Assembly (NCBI GenBank): GCA_916048095.2
Contig: OU696571.1
Location: 8,740,001-8,804,000, forward strand
DNA from: Sacculina carcini
Lineage: Eukaryota; Arthropoda; Thecostraca; Sacculinidae
DNA: 64,000 nt
Reading direction: 5' to 3'
The notes below the pieces were generated by a model. It worked only from the letters and a program-made list of their open reading frames with translations, ran no database searches and was not told where the DNA came from. How positions within the stretch are numbered: the first letter of the stretch is position 1; each line of letters opens with the position of its first letter. Made by a program: the position numbers and the translations under genes. Shown one piece after another: positions 44,201-53,800 of this stretch.

Positions 44201-46633
44201 TCTCGCTAGCAACTCTGCCGAAACACCGTGCAGTGCAGTGTGCTTCATTCAGTGAATTCATTCTCTCGGACGGTATACTGCCGTGTACACTGATGGATCT
44301 ATGTCGGCCAGCGGTGTGGGTTGTGCGTTTGTAAGTGGAGATACGTGCCGCTCGAGCACGCTGGCACCGATCGCCTCCATTTACACGGCTGAGCTTTACG
44401 CTATCCTGTATGACCTGGTTTTTTATTCGCTCATCCTTTAAATTCATTATCGTTGTTCTCGTTCCATCCTCTTGTACAGAGGATTTTATCTCTCTTAACA
44501 ACATCCACCACTAGGGCAAGTGTGTGAAGTTCTGCTGGATTCCGGCCCATATATACAATTCGGGCAATCATACGCCAAAAAATAATATATTATAATATAT
44601 TTAATAAAATAAGTGTAATAAATAATTTAGTTTGGTATTATACCTCGTGTAATGTGCCTCTGCGCGCACAGACATACTTGCAAAAAAATGACATTTGTAG
44701 AACAAAATGTATTTCAGCAAAAAAAACAATATACGCATTTTTAAATATACGTGAAAACTGCATTCACCGCAATTTCATACTAGCATCACTTCTAAAACCG
44801 ACGCACCGTAGTGTACATGTAATGTGTGCGCATACTATTTCCTGTCAGACCTGATACTAAGATCCGTGTGGACCCGGGTCCGAGAATCGGAACCGTGTGG
44901 ACTCGGATCCGTGTGGACCCGGTACCGAGAATCGGAACCGTGTGGACTCGGATCCGTGTGGACCCGGGTCCGAGAATCGGAACCGTGTGGACTCGGATCC
45001 GTGCGGACCCGGGTCCAAGAATCGGAACCATGTTTACTCGGATCCGTGCGGACCCGGGTCCGAGAATCGGAACCGTGTGAACTCGGATCCGTGTGGACCC
45101 GGTTCCAATATCCACGTAGCAGAATCGTCAGAACCGGTTCCTGCCCATCCCTACCAGGAACCTACTAATTAACTGTAACTGTAATTAGTTTTCCGCGTCT
45201 CGTCTGGTTGAATCAGCCTGGAAATGAACCATGGCGTCAATAATGAATGATAAGTTCATCCAATTTTGTGTACACAGTATGTGCAGAACAACAAAAGTCA
45301 GGATAACGACTGGTTCCGCCTTGAATCTAACAAGGAGGGAACTCACTGGTTCGGGAAATGTTGGTTCATCCACGAGCTGCTGAAGTATGAGTTCAGTGTG
45401 AAATTTGATGTGAGTACGTCATTTTCTGCCTCTGACAATTAGCGCAGTGTTGCGCGTTGACTATCTATTTGTATCGCTATCTCTATCACTTGTCTACGTT
45501 CAACTGTCAAGCAGTTATATTTGTCATCAAATTCCAGTATTGCTACAAGTCATTTCTGCTTACCTCAAGTTGCATTATCACAACTGGACTAATAACGGTT
45601 CATGCCCTGATATATTTTCCCTGCGTTCGAAATACGAGGAGCCCACTTCTACCTTTGGTAGTTCTATTCACCGATCGATTTGCTCTTGGTATTTTCCTTT
45701 GGCACTTTGTCCTTGTATTTTCCACTATATATTTCGTGTAATTTAACGCTTGCTTAAAGGACCATATACCTGCATTGCAGATTCCTGTTACTTACCCGAC
45801 TACGGCTCCAGAAATCGCCTTGCCTGAACTGGACGGAAAGACGGCGAAAATGTACCGCGGAGGTCGAATTTGTCTCAGCGATCATTTTAAACCATTGTGG
45901 GGACGTAACGTGCCTAAGTTCGGCATTGCTCATGCCATGGCTCTCGGGGTCTGTGAATCACATATTGTCATGTTCTTGAAATTTCATATTGTCATGTTGA
46001 TTTTGAAAGTTTCTTTATTTTGTTCACGCAACCGCACATAACCGCACATAATAGATTATGGCATGTTTGTAAATAAAGGTTAAATGCCTAAGTGACAGCT
46101 GCTACACGGGAAGAAGCCGAAGCTTATAAACACACAGGTGTCCCGTGCAGCTCGCTGCCACCGCATAACCGACCCTCTCCACGCTATGGCCTCACAAGGA
46201 CGTAATACGTATTAGAGACGGCCACCTCCCCAGAATGCATGACACAACTCATGACTGACATCTGGTACCATCATTTACTGCTGGGTGGACAGGGCTGTGG
46301 ATTATAGAATTCGCCCAATTAAATTCTGCTCCACGGTCAATCACCACGGTCCTCCCGCTTGTGAGGCGGGTGTGCTAACCACTACACCACGGAGTCCATA
46401 CTGTAGCTTAGTTATGTAAATTATGACCCATGTGGTTGACGTTCTATGTTTTATCTCCAGTGCGTGTTATTCATGACGAATTATTTATCACAATAATAAA
46501 GCACTCAATTATCTGTCTTTGAACACTTTGAAATCGTTTTGGACAGTTGGGTCCGTGGTTGGCAGTCGAGATTCCTGATCTGATCGAGAAAGGACTTGTT
46601 ACATATCAGCAGAAGGTGGACTCCTATCAGTGA
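29097..46633 (+). CDS. UFC1: UFM1-conjugating enzyme E2 (UFC1), four exons
   Basis: UFC1 takes activated UFM1 from UBA5 on its catalytic cysteine and passes it, with the UFL1/UFBP1 ligase at the ER, to targets such as ribosomal protein uL24 (RPL26). Joined exons: 29097-29219, 45278-45409, 45781-45948, 46547-46633. All junctions are GT...AG in phase 0, giving 169 codons against 167 in human. Conserved blocks seen: [76 protein letters not shown] and [11 protein letters not shown]. The active Cys falls at residue 116, as in human, with the family TAK motif at 106-108. Intron 1 (16,058 bp) is packed with retrotransposons; the coding exons are intact. A polyadenylation signal AATAAA lies at 46751. 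Confidence 0.96.
30152..31812 (+). pseudogene. I-clade ORF1: Gag-like zinc-knuckle protein
   Basis: Starts [15 protein letters not shown] frameshift lies between 30240 and 30360, and in-frame stops at about 30439 (TAA) and 31363 (TAG) break an otherwise single frame to 31812. An RRM-like region ([12 protein letters not shown] before the knuckles) precedes [28 protein letters not shown] and [16 protein letters not shown]. The C-terminal third is Pro/Ser/Arg rich, contains a tandem TQRPQTA-type repeat and ends [13 protein letters not shown]. Such ORF1 proteins coat element RNA. Homologous in layout to the intact ORF1 at 62460-63836. Confidence 0.85.
31898..34480 (+). pseudogene. I-clade ORF2: EN, RT and partial RNase H
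   Basis: The endonuclease (31898-32560) shows [24 protein letters not shown] and YGSDHFPVG. After a frameshift at about 32580 the linker runs to HVADEIG, where a deletion of several hundred bases (at 33058) removes the RT fingers. The palm continues with [29 protein letters not shown] and [10 protein letters not shown], so the usual YADD is FVDD. A further deletion near 34090-34200 removes most of RNase H, leaving [20 protein letters not shown]. The frame then enters the inserted LINE at 34481. Confidence 0.85.
34484..35875 (+). pseudogene. LINE reverse transcriptase (Jockey/CR1-like), 5' truncated
   Basis: RT fingers ([20 protein letters not shown]), [33 protein letters not shown] with YADD, then [19 protein letters not shown], an [15 protein letters not shown] block, [28 protein letters not shown] and a C-terminus ending [14 protein letters not shown]. 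The frame is open from 34853 to 35875. A run of seven A near 34722 causes a frameshift, and a TAG at 34848-34850 follows FDRVSH. I recall this type as common in crustacean and other invertebrate genomes. Confidence 0.85.
36044..36310 (+). repeat. 30-bp tandem repeats in LINE 3' UTR
   Basis: About nine units of TTATTGAATCATATTTATTG plus TTGTTGCTGT (30 bp) with small changes. It continues into looser TTATT-rich sequence on both sides. The hydrophobic ORFs over it are artefacts. Confidence 0.9.
36556..36801 (+). pseudogene. I-clade ORF2 C-terminal zinc finger region, copy A
   Basis: Reads [20 protein letters not shown] then [18 protein letters not shown] and stop at 36801. This CCHC-type finger ends I-clade ORF2 proteins and matches 42039-42339 in copy C. 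It was separated from its upstream part by the LINE at 34481-36550. Confidence 0.85.
36949..36988 (+). repeat. 3'-terminal hairpin of the I-clade family, copy A
   Basis: GGGGTGCCATATGG ... CCGGTGCACCCC forms a GGGGTGC/GCACCCC stem. The equivalent stem in copy C (about 42463-42496) is GGGGCGC/GCGCCCC, a paired change. It precedes a short A-rich tail. Confidence 0.65.
37015..37661. other. Unassigned intronic DNA, no gene seen
   Basis: No recognisable protein. It lies between the 3' end of I copy A and an LTR. No internal repeat was found. Confidence 0.5.
37662..38180 (-). mobile_element. 3' end of an LTR retrotransposon: pol tail, PPT, LTR
   Basis: On the - strand, codons ending [19 protein letters not shown] resemble the C-terminus of Gypsy-type Pol. 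They are followed by a polypurine tract AAAAAGGGGGAAGAGA and an LTR starting TGTGATACTATTG. The LTR appears to end TTGTGTATCACA at 37662, so its ends are inverted repeats (TGTGATAC/GTATCACA), about 223 bp, with a GT microsatellite inside. The element is cut at about 38180 by I copy B. Confidence 0.6.
38181..39262 (+). mobile_element. I-clade LINE copy B, internally deleted
   Basis: A 5' leader (38190-38345) matching that of copy A is joined directly to mid-ORF2 ([18 protein letters not shown] equivalent), so ORF1, endonuclease and part of the linker are missing. RT follows in several frames: [54 protein letters not shown]. It stops at NDIDEY (39262), where copy C begins with a different part of ORF2. 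The head-to-mid junction shows that the deletion arose in an element that kept its 5' end. Confidence 0.75.
39263..42535 (+). mobile_element. I-clade LINE copy C, ORF2 and 3' end
   Basis: ORF2 from the EN-RT linker ([20 protein letters not shown]) through RT pieces ([25 protein letters not shown]) lacks the catalytic FVDD/YADD block, apparently deleted near 40610. A thumb region follows ([19 protein letters not shown]), then an RNase H ([46 protein letters not shown]) and the C-terminal finger ([18 protein letters not shown], stop 42337-42339). Frameshifts and stops are frequent. The 3' end has the family hairpin and an (ATC)n tail at about 42510-42522. Confidence 0.8.
41339..42339 (+). pseudogene. 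RNase H and C-terminal finger of I copy C
   Basis: Two adjoining frames (41339-41740, 41740-42339). RNase H residues seen: Asp in YTDGSE, Glu in TAELYTI, and the [17 protein letters not shown]is/Asp loop; the third Asp strand is degraded (an SDSKSAL-type motif is not found). A duplicated [20 protein letters not shown] segment of about 28 bp occurs at 42005-42050. The finger CGAC...HVLGEC closes the protein. Confidence 0.75.
42690..43260. repeat. Non-autonomous hairpin/CA-rich repeat, copy 2
   Basis: It shares with 46960-47420 (inverted in part) a hairpin GCGCGTGGG/CCCACGCGC (42811-42837), CCTGTCT and TTGTTTACAGTG blocks, and with 5170-5460 the CA-rich part. It looks like an unrecognised short element with a microsatellite. 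No ORF. Confidence 0.5.
43262..44575 (+). mobile_element. I-clade LINE copy D, RT fragments
   Basis: Degenerate ORF2 pieces: [19 protein letters not shown] at 43310-43350, [20 protein letters not shown] at about 43690-43750, [12 protein letters not shown] (equivalent of the FVDD block, frame lost), [34 protein letters not shown] and, after a deletion, RNase H scraps to 44560. It contains a 95-bp insertion of the same family's 3' end (43468-43562). Confidence 0.75.
43468..43562 (+). mobile_element. 95-bp 3'-end insertion of the I family in copy D
   Basis: It carries only the last bases of the element: GTTTCATTGACTGTGGGGCG, the CCATATGG hairpin loop, CCGGTGCACCCC and a (CATCAT) tail. ACATGGCGAC precedes it and ACATGGCAGC follows, so about 10 bp were duplicated. 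Copies A and B read straight through this site (ACATGGCGACATGG). Confidence 0.8.
44565..45155. repeat. hAT-like non-autonomous repeat, copy 2, with minisatellite
   Basis: It matches 5740-6333 over its AT-rich left part. The right part is a 45-bp minisatellite (44861-45105, about 5.4 units of GATCCGTGTGGACCCGGGTC plus CGAGAATCGGAACCGTGTGGACTCG), then GAACCGGTTCCTGCCCATCC. The inverted end TAGGGATGGGCAGG is hAT-like. It lies 120 bp before UFC1 exon 2. The repetitive ORFs in all frames are artefacts. Confidence 0.6.
45278..45409 (+). CDS. UFC1: UFC1 exon 2
   Basis: Encodes residues 42-85 ([12 protein letters not shown] to YEFSVKFD). Acceptor TGTACACAG, donor GAT|GTGAGT. It begins about 120 bp after a tandem-repeat element. 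Confidence 0.96.
45781..45948 (+). CDS. UFC1: UFC1 exon 3 with catalytic Cys
   Basis: Encodes residues 86-141 including T106-A-K108 and the active Cys116 ([10 protein letters not shown]). Acceptor CATTGCAG, donor GGG|GTCTGT, a weak but usable site whose position is fixed by the match to the family. Confidence 0.95.
46322..46397 (-). tRNA. tRNA-Val(CAC)-like sequence, probably a pseudogene
   Basis: On the - strand, TGGTGTAGTGGTTAGCAC is a good D arm with A box. CCCGC-CTCACAA-GCGGG forms a 5-bp anticodon stem with loop anticodon CAC (Val). The T arm reads GGTGATTGACC instead of a GGTTCGAATCC B box and does not pair well, and the acceptor stem is only partly complementary. It lies in UFC1 intron 3. 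Either a dead tRNA copy or the head of a tRNA-derived SINE. Confidence 0.5.
46547..46633 (+). CDS. UFC1: UFC1 exon 4 and stop
   Basis: Encodes [18 protein letters not shown] to the stop TGA at 46631-46633. Acceptor TTTTGGACAG. The C-terminal tail is more variable in the family. Confidence 0.95.
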   Translation: MGPWLAVEIPDLIEKGLVTYQQKVDSYQ

Positions 46634-46750
46634 ATTGCATTGTGTGCCGGCATCATCGACTCTGTTTGCACACGTTTAACATTTAAACTCAACTGTTAAA
46701 CTCTGAACTTACAAGTGACTTCTACCACCACCTGTTAGAAACCAACATTT

Positions 46751-46756
46751 AATAAA
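46751..46756 (+). terminator. Polyadenylation signal AATAAA of UFC1
   Basis: An AATAAA hexamer 118 bases after the UFC1 stop, the first one downstream. A cleavage site 10-30 bases further would give a short 3' UTR. Confidence 0.6.
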
Positions 46757-46959
46757 TTCCGTTACAATCTGATCATATGCAGTGTTTTCACCGTGAAAGA
46801 TAAACTTCCGGGCGATGTAATATAGCTAAGTGTAATACCAACAGTGTATTCATAAATTGAATATGCAAATTTATCGACCCGCGTCTGAAACAAGTTCGAA
46901 CTTCGAATATAGCATGTCATATATAATGAGATAAATCAGCTTCAAAATGGAATTAATCA

Positions 46960-47420
46960 ATTTTGAAAATGAGAACGATATCATATCGTGTCGTGATATC
47001 GTGTTTGTGGTATATTGCTGAGCTATTAGTGTGTGTGTGTGTGTGTGTGTGTGTTTGGGCTATGATGTTTGCGTATGCAAGTCTGTATGTTAGAGCGAGT
47101 GAAAGTGTGTGCGTGTTTGTGTGGCTGTGGTCCTTGCGCGAGCGGTAGATGTTTGTGAATGCGTTCGTGTCTGTATGCGCAGCACTGGTTGTACAGGCAG
47201 ATGGTGTGCACGTGTGTGTATGTGTATGCGTGTGATTGTGTGTGTGTTGGTGTGCGTGTGTGCTGAACTTTGTTGGTGACTGTAACTAGGGGAAATGGGG
47301 ACTCGGTTTTGTAGGCGCGCGTGGGACAGCGATGTTCCACGCGCGCCTGTCTTTGAATACACATTCATGTTGTTGGGCAGAAGATGTTTCGTGTTGTTTA
47401 CAGTGTTTCTAGGTTGTGGG
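46960..47420. repeat. Hairpin/GT-rich repeat between convergent genes, copy 3
   Basis: (GT)n at 47032-47053, GT-rich sequence to 47270, then a perfect 11-bp stem GGCGCGCGTGG/CCACGCGCGCC (47314-47324, 47337-47347, 12-nt loop), CCTGTCTTTG and TTGTTTACAGTG. The same order occurs at 42690-42875. It ends about 5 bases before the RINT1 stop codon and probably contributes its 3' UTR. No AATAAA was seen on the - strand here. Confidence 0.6.
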
Positions 47421-47424
47421 TGTG

Positions 47425-47871
47425 TCATTTGGTGATGGTGAGTAAGTCCAGTCTGGTTTGCAGCACATCGACAACTTGGCGCCAGCTGAGAGCTCGCACG
47501 TGCAGTGTTCGCAGACAGCTACTAGTGGTGGAGGGGCGCCCGCCGGCCGCCAGTAACTGATCCCGCGCCGCAACGGCACCTCCCAGAGGTATGGTGAGCA
47601 GACGGCACGCATCGAGCAGTGGCGCCACGCCCTGCCGACATCCCACACTCACGTGCTGACCATCGTTCTTGTGGTAGCAAAACAGGACAGCACACATACA
47701 CCGCTCAATATCGAACTGCACTTGCTGCGCACCACCTGCACTGAAGCTGTTGGCCAGAAGCAGCCGTGTGAGTAGAAGCTGAGACAATTGCTGACAAAGT
47801 TGAAGGTGCAGTGTCGCGTACAATCGCCAGTCCAACTGTGAGTTAAGTTGCTGCAAGCATTGTGATAACAC
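47425..47871 (-). CDS. RINT1: RINT1 exon 7 and stop
   Basis: 148 codons and TGA. VLSQCLQQLNSQLDWRLYAT to LLTITK, including LLLANSFSAGGAQQVQFDIE. Acceptor TGGAGGCAG. The C-terminus LQTRLDLLTITK matches the family end (EILLNLRTNW in human). Confidence 0.93.
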   Translation of the reverse strand: MLSQCLQQLNSQLDWRLYATLHLQLCQQLSQLLLTRLLLANSFSAGGAQQVQFDIERCMCAVLFCYHKNDGQHVSVGCRQGVAPLLDACRLLTIPLGGAVAARDQLLAAGGRPSTTSSCLRTLHVRALSWRQVVDVLQTRLDLLTITK

Positions 47872-50800
47872 CTGCCTCCACACCACACACATACACCATG
47901 TATTCACACTCCTACGACTCATTACACCAAAATGGCGGCACTCTCCACGTGACACTGTGTGCGCGTGTATAAGCAGGATCGCAGTCTGAAATCGGTTCCC
48001 GATCATTGTGACTATACCTTTTACAATTTCATTTGTCCCAAATGAAATCAAAATTGTCCCAACTGAATTCAAAATTGTCCCAACTGAAATCAAAATTGTC
48101 CCAACTGAATTTAACACTGTCACAATTGGGATTAAATGTTTCCAAACTGAAATGACCAGTATTTAATGACTTTGTTCTCAATATTTTTATATTGTTATTT
48201 TTACATTATTTGTTCTCAATATTTTATTTTTATAATGTTAGGAGGTCCTATTTAACTGTAAACTCTTATATGTTCACTCACTGTTAAAGGATGGTTAGCT
48301 TGTAAAATCATACAACATATAAGACAAAAGACGGGCAACCGACGGCATTGCAGTCTCACGCGCGCCAACAAGAATGAATTCAAGCAGTGCGTGCACTTCA
48401 ATTCAAGCAACAACTCAACAGATATCACAACTCAACACAATCACAACGCAACATGGCCCACTAAAACACCCTCAATAACAAACAAACGCACGAACGTTCT
48501 GCGCAAACAATTGCCCTATGGCGCGCACTGCCCAACCCCTTGCATCCCCACACCAGCAACAGTTCACTCCTTGGAGAAACTGCGCTCGCTTAGCACGTGC
48601 ATACAACATACACACTCACACTACCCCGCACACCCAAATATACACCATCTACAAAAATATATACCATACAATATTAAACATAGTACAAACGACTAGCATC
48701 GACAAGCTTTATTCGCACGTGATGCCTCAACACTTGCCATAAGATGGAGTGTACCGTCTCTGAAAGTGTGACGTTTCTGTAGATGTGTGTGTGTGTGTGT
48801 GTGTGCACGATTTGATTGCGAGTGCTCTCCGAGAACAGTAGCTCTATGCAAAATCGCTGACACTGATATACTGGCTGATAAAGTTCATCATAAAGTAAGC
48901 ACATACGGTACATATCTGCATTGCAATTGTAGTACATATTACACATAATTGTATAGTACATGGTGAGTAGTACATATATATATTGTAATTGAATTTAATA
49001 TAATTAAATAATTCGGTATACATATCTAAATGCACTGGATATCACTATAGTGGGTTTATAGCTGACATAATTCCTATTCTTTATTCTTTGTTATTTTAGA
49101 TCCACTCATCCAGAGGAGCTCGCAGATCTTCTTATTCAAATAATAAACGAACGAACGTAATTTACTATAGCGCCTGTAAAACACGGGCGCGCATACTTCA
49201 ACATGAACCACAAAGCGTAAATACACATATACATACATACACAAACATGCACTTATACATATACATACATACACAAACATGCACTTATACATATACATAC
49301 ATACACATACATACACTTATACACATATATACATGAAGTTTGAGTACAATAAGGAGGAGGAATAGAAAATGACTAGCTGAATGGAATCAGAGTTTGGCGA
49401 AAGGAGTGAGAGTGTGAGAATCAGGATCAAACGAGATGTCAAAAAGGGGATTTTGAAGTCGGGAAGCAAACATGCGGTAGGAAGAAGATGAAGTTATATG
49501 AGAAGGAAGATAATTATAGATGCGCGGACCGAAGAAAGTAAAATATTTAGAGGACCACGAAGGTTCAATAGTGGCCCGAGGACAGATGGGAGGAACAGGG
49601 AACAGGTCTGGGAGAAGTATAAGAACGAGCTAAAAGACTCACTAGGTAGGGCGGTTGACTAAGATCATGAAAAAGTTTGAAGATTAGACAGCAAAGGCGA
49701 AAGTGAATACGAGAGACAATTGGAAGCCAACGAAACTTAAATAGAAAACTGGATGCATGACGGCAAGGAGTAGGGTGAATAACAAATCGGCGAGATTGGT
49801 TAAGAACGCGTTGTAGTATTTATAGAGAAGAACGAGGTAAGCTAAAGTATAGCGAGTTGCAATAGTCTAATCTAGAGAGTATAATAACAAGTTTAATAGA
49901 TGAAGATTGATCGAGACATGGACGAATGGGATATAGTGAACGTAGGATCAAACAAGTGCGTGCGACGGAGCGAATGTTATCTACAAAGGAGAGCGAAGAA
50001 AAAAAAATAATGCCAAGATTTCGAACGGTAACGGCTAGGGGAACTGAGAGCAGCGGAGGATTAATGCGCGGGGGATGAAGAGGGAGAAACTCAGACTTTG
50101 AAGTGTTGATGAGAAGATGGCGAGCTGCGGCCCAAGAAGAAATATCAGAAAGCACGTCAGATAGCAGGGAAGGAGAATGAAAAGGAAGCGGGATGTAAAA
50201 CTGAATATCGTCAGCATAGATATATAAACTTTTACGCAGCAGAGTATTTACGAAGAATAGGACAAAAAGAAGACATGTACAGATTAAATAACAAAGGACC
50301 AATAATGGAGCCCTGTGGAGCCATAACGTAGAGCAACCGAAGAAGAGACACATGAATTAAATTTCACAGCATAAGTCCGATCACTGAGATATGATTTGAG
50401 AAGGGAGAGAGCACTAGAGCAGATACCAAGATGAGAGAGATCACGAAGGATAATAGAGTGATTAACCAAATCAAAGGCAGAAGACATATCAAGGAGAACA
50501 AGCAAGGCAGACCGACGGTAAGAGAAGTGAGATAAAACGCCATTGGTTACAGAAATAACAACAGACTGAGTGGAATATGAAGGACGGAAGCCAGATTGGT
50601 AAGGATCAAGAAATTGGTTAATGAAGGGAGAAAGTTGAGAAGAGATGGCAGATTCAAGAAGTTTGGAAGGGAAGCTGAGAAGAGAAATGGGCCGATAATT
50701 TTTAATAACAGTTGGATCTAACGTGGGTTTTTTAAGGATAGGGTAGATTGTAGCATGTTTATCAGCGAGAAAAGCGCCATGGAGGAAAGAACTATTAATC

Positions 50801-53800
50801 AAATGAAGAAAATAGGGCAAAAGGGAAGGAATCAATTCACGAATTGCCTTAAAATTTATAGGACCAGGAGAGAACGACACTTTAGTTGATGAGATAAGGG
50901 CAGTCAAGTCAGTCACACTAAGATAATTAAATGATGAAAAATGATGAGGTGAGGAAATGCGTCTGAGAGGAGATAAGGAAGGAGGCATAACGAAAAGCAA
51001 CGATTTGACTTTATCCTCGAAGAAGGCAGAAAATTGTCAGGCTGTTATAGGGGAAGAAATAGAACGCGAACGAAGACCAGAGATAATTCAAAGAAGCCCT
51101 TAAAGATTTGGGAGAGCGATAAAGAGAAGAAAGACGAGTTTTATAGAAGTTAGGCGAGAGAGAGGGCAGAAATGTAAGATAATCGAGCCGAGCAAAACGA
51201 TAGCCAATCAGATAAAGAACGAGAGCGTCGCCAATAACGTTCGAGACGGCGCTGATAACATTTAAGGCTACGGAGATTATAATTGAACCAAGGAGGAAGG
51301 CGAGGAGAAAGAGAAGCGCATGTTCGAAGGGGAAATATGCAATCATTATTAGACGTAAGAGCAGCAGACAAACACGGAAATAATTCGGCAGGAGAAAGTG
51401 AGTACAGAAAAAGGATAGGAAGAAAATAATCCAGGAGTGATAGAAACGAGGATGGGTCAAATTTCTTATAGTTACGATAAGTGAAAGAAGAATTAACGGG
51501 AGTAGGAGAAAACGGAATTGGGGTTAAAAGGAGACTGTGATCGGAGATTGACGGATCTGAAGGAATGGTGAGAACGTTCATAGCAACACATCATTTAACC
51601 ATCATCATTTGACCATAAACACATCATTTAACGAAACATAGCAAACATAATTTACCTAACAATAACAGCACTAACATAAGTTGAATAACAATACGTAACA
51701 ATATTATTGTTAATAATTTGAATAACGATACGTAATTTGAGTGACAATATGAAACATACACATACAACCACACACACACACACACACACACACAAACATG
51801 AATATACATACACACACATACATGCCTACACAGGCAAGTAGCTATAAAAATGCACAAAAACAATTTAGACCCTGTCATAAAACTTATAAATTAACAATCA
51901 CAACACAAAATAGCTAAGACAAGACGGACAAACACAGTACATGTCGGCAGTAACAAGACTCACCAATATAGTTCAACATTTGAAATTCTCTGTTAATACC
52001 AATTTACTATCCATAGTCTGTCTTGGATTGTACCCTGTTAATTTCTTGTTGCATCAGTGGGCAGCAAGTGTCATTCGAACAGTGATCGACGTCAGCTTTC
52101 TTAAATCGAATACAGTTGATGCACTTTTTCGTGTTATAAGTGCAACTTCTTGAGTCGTGTTCACCAGCACATCGGCAACAATACGGTCCATTACCAGCAG
52201 ATTTGGCCGTGCAATTTGCAGCAGTGTGGCCAAACCGCTGTCAAGGGAAACACGCCAGGGCATAAAATCTGTCCAATACTGTATAAACTCCCCACTCCAG
52301 CCGCAATTTGTCTCCCAATTTTGATATTACTCGACGAATTTCCGGACTGCACTTGATAATGTAATGATTTGTGTTTCCTGCAGCTGTTTTTTTTAACAGG
52401 ACATCCATTTTATTTGCGACGCCTTCAATTCCATTCAGCGCATGGTTTTGCTCAATCATGATTCGAATTATTTTGTCACCATCTTCCTCTGAATTCACAT
52501 TACACAGCATGATTTTCGGGTTCAGTTTGTTGACGATTTTCGTTGCCACATTTTTCACATTCGTTTTGGTTTTGGAAATTCATAATAATATAGCCTTTTC
52601 TCGTGAATTTTGAGTTTTCGACTGGAATGTTTTGAATAGCTGATTTAATTTGCTTTTTGGTCTACTGGACCAGCATCAACAGACTTCAGAACCAACATGT
52701 TTTTTTCTTTTGTAGCCGCATTCAACCACGGGCTTCCCATACATTTCTGTGAATCATCATGCTCTGTCACCTCACCTGTTTGAGCCCTGCAACAAGGCAC
52801 ATCAGTCACATTTTTCACACTATTCTCGATCTGTTGTTCACTCATAATCTTCTCAAGTTTTTCAACTTTTTGAAGAACTCCATCAAGCTTCTCTAATTTC
52901 TGATTCTTGGACATCCGCCTCATCAGATCCTTATTCGACTCTTTCAGTTCCTCCACCATTTTCTTAAGCTGAATTATTTCTTCATTCTTCTCATTGCACT
53001 GTTTGCAGGCTTTTTTTTCTGGCAGTAGATGTTGCCATTGCCAAATTATCACCTTCACCAAATTGGTTTGCCAAAATCCAATTGCAGATATTTCCAAAAT
53101 TTAAAAAAAAATTAGAAAATGAACTTCTAACAGTTTGGAGTATTGCAATTGGAAAAAACTAATATTATTTTAGGAGCATCAAAAACACGTCCGCACGGTA
53201 TGAGCACTCAAACACATGTCACTTCATTTCATAGTCATCACTTGCGCTATATCACTTAATTTCATTAAACACTTCTAAACATTCCAAATGAATACTCATA
53301 ATTTGTGAAATAACACAAATATAATCCATTTTCACTTTTCTCAAATCAAATTGCAAATTGTCCATAACATACATTGTGGTTCTAGTTGGGACAATTCTGA
53401 TTTCAGTTGGCACAATTTTGATTTCAGTTGGGACAATTTTGATTTCACTTGAAACAATTTTGATTTCAGTTCGGACAATTTTGATTTCAGTTGGGACATT
53501 AAATTGTAAAATGTATAGATCAGTGGATTGAAGAATAATACCATGACGCCGTGAAATATGCTAGCCGTCCGGTGAAAGCGGACCCACCATTGACAAGCTA
53601 GACAACCCACCATTGAAACAGATGTAGTCACTTCATGCCTCTGTATGATATTCCTTCTTGATATTAATAATTGCTTATTGCAATCGATTCTTGCTATTGA
53701 TCTATCCTAACTACGCAGACCAACGACAAAAATACTCGCTTTTCCATTCCAAGGCGCAATATATACCCTTATTGAGTGTTGTGGGGGAAATGTTCCTGTG

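Noticed and set aside
47425..48123. Single-exon gene of 232 codons on the - strand
   Set aside because: The first 80 codons are foldback repeat and intron; only 47425-47871 matches a protein, and that is the last RINT1 exon.
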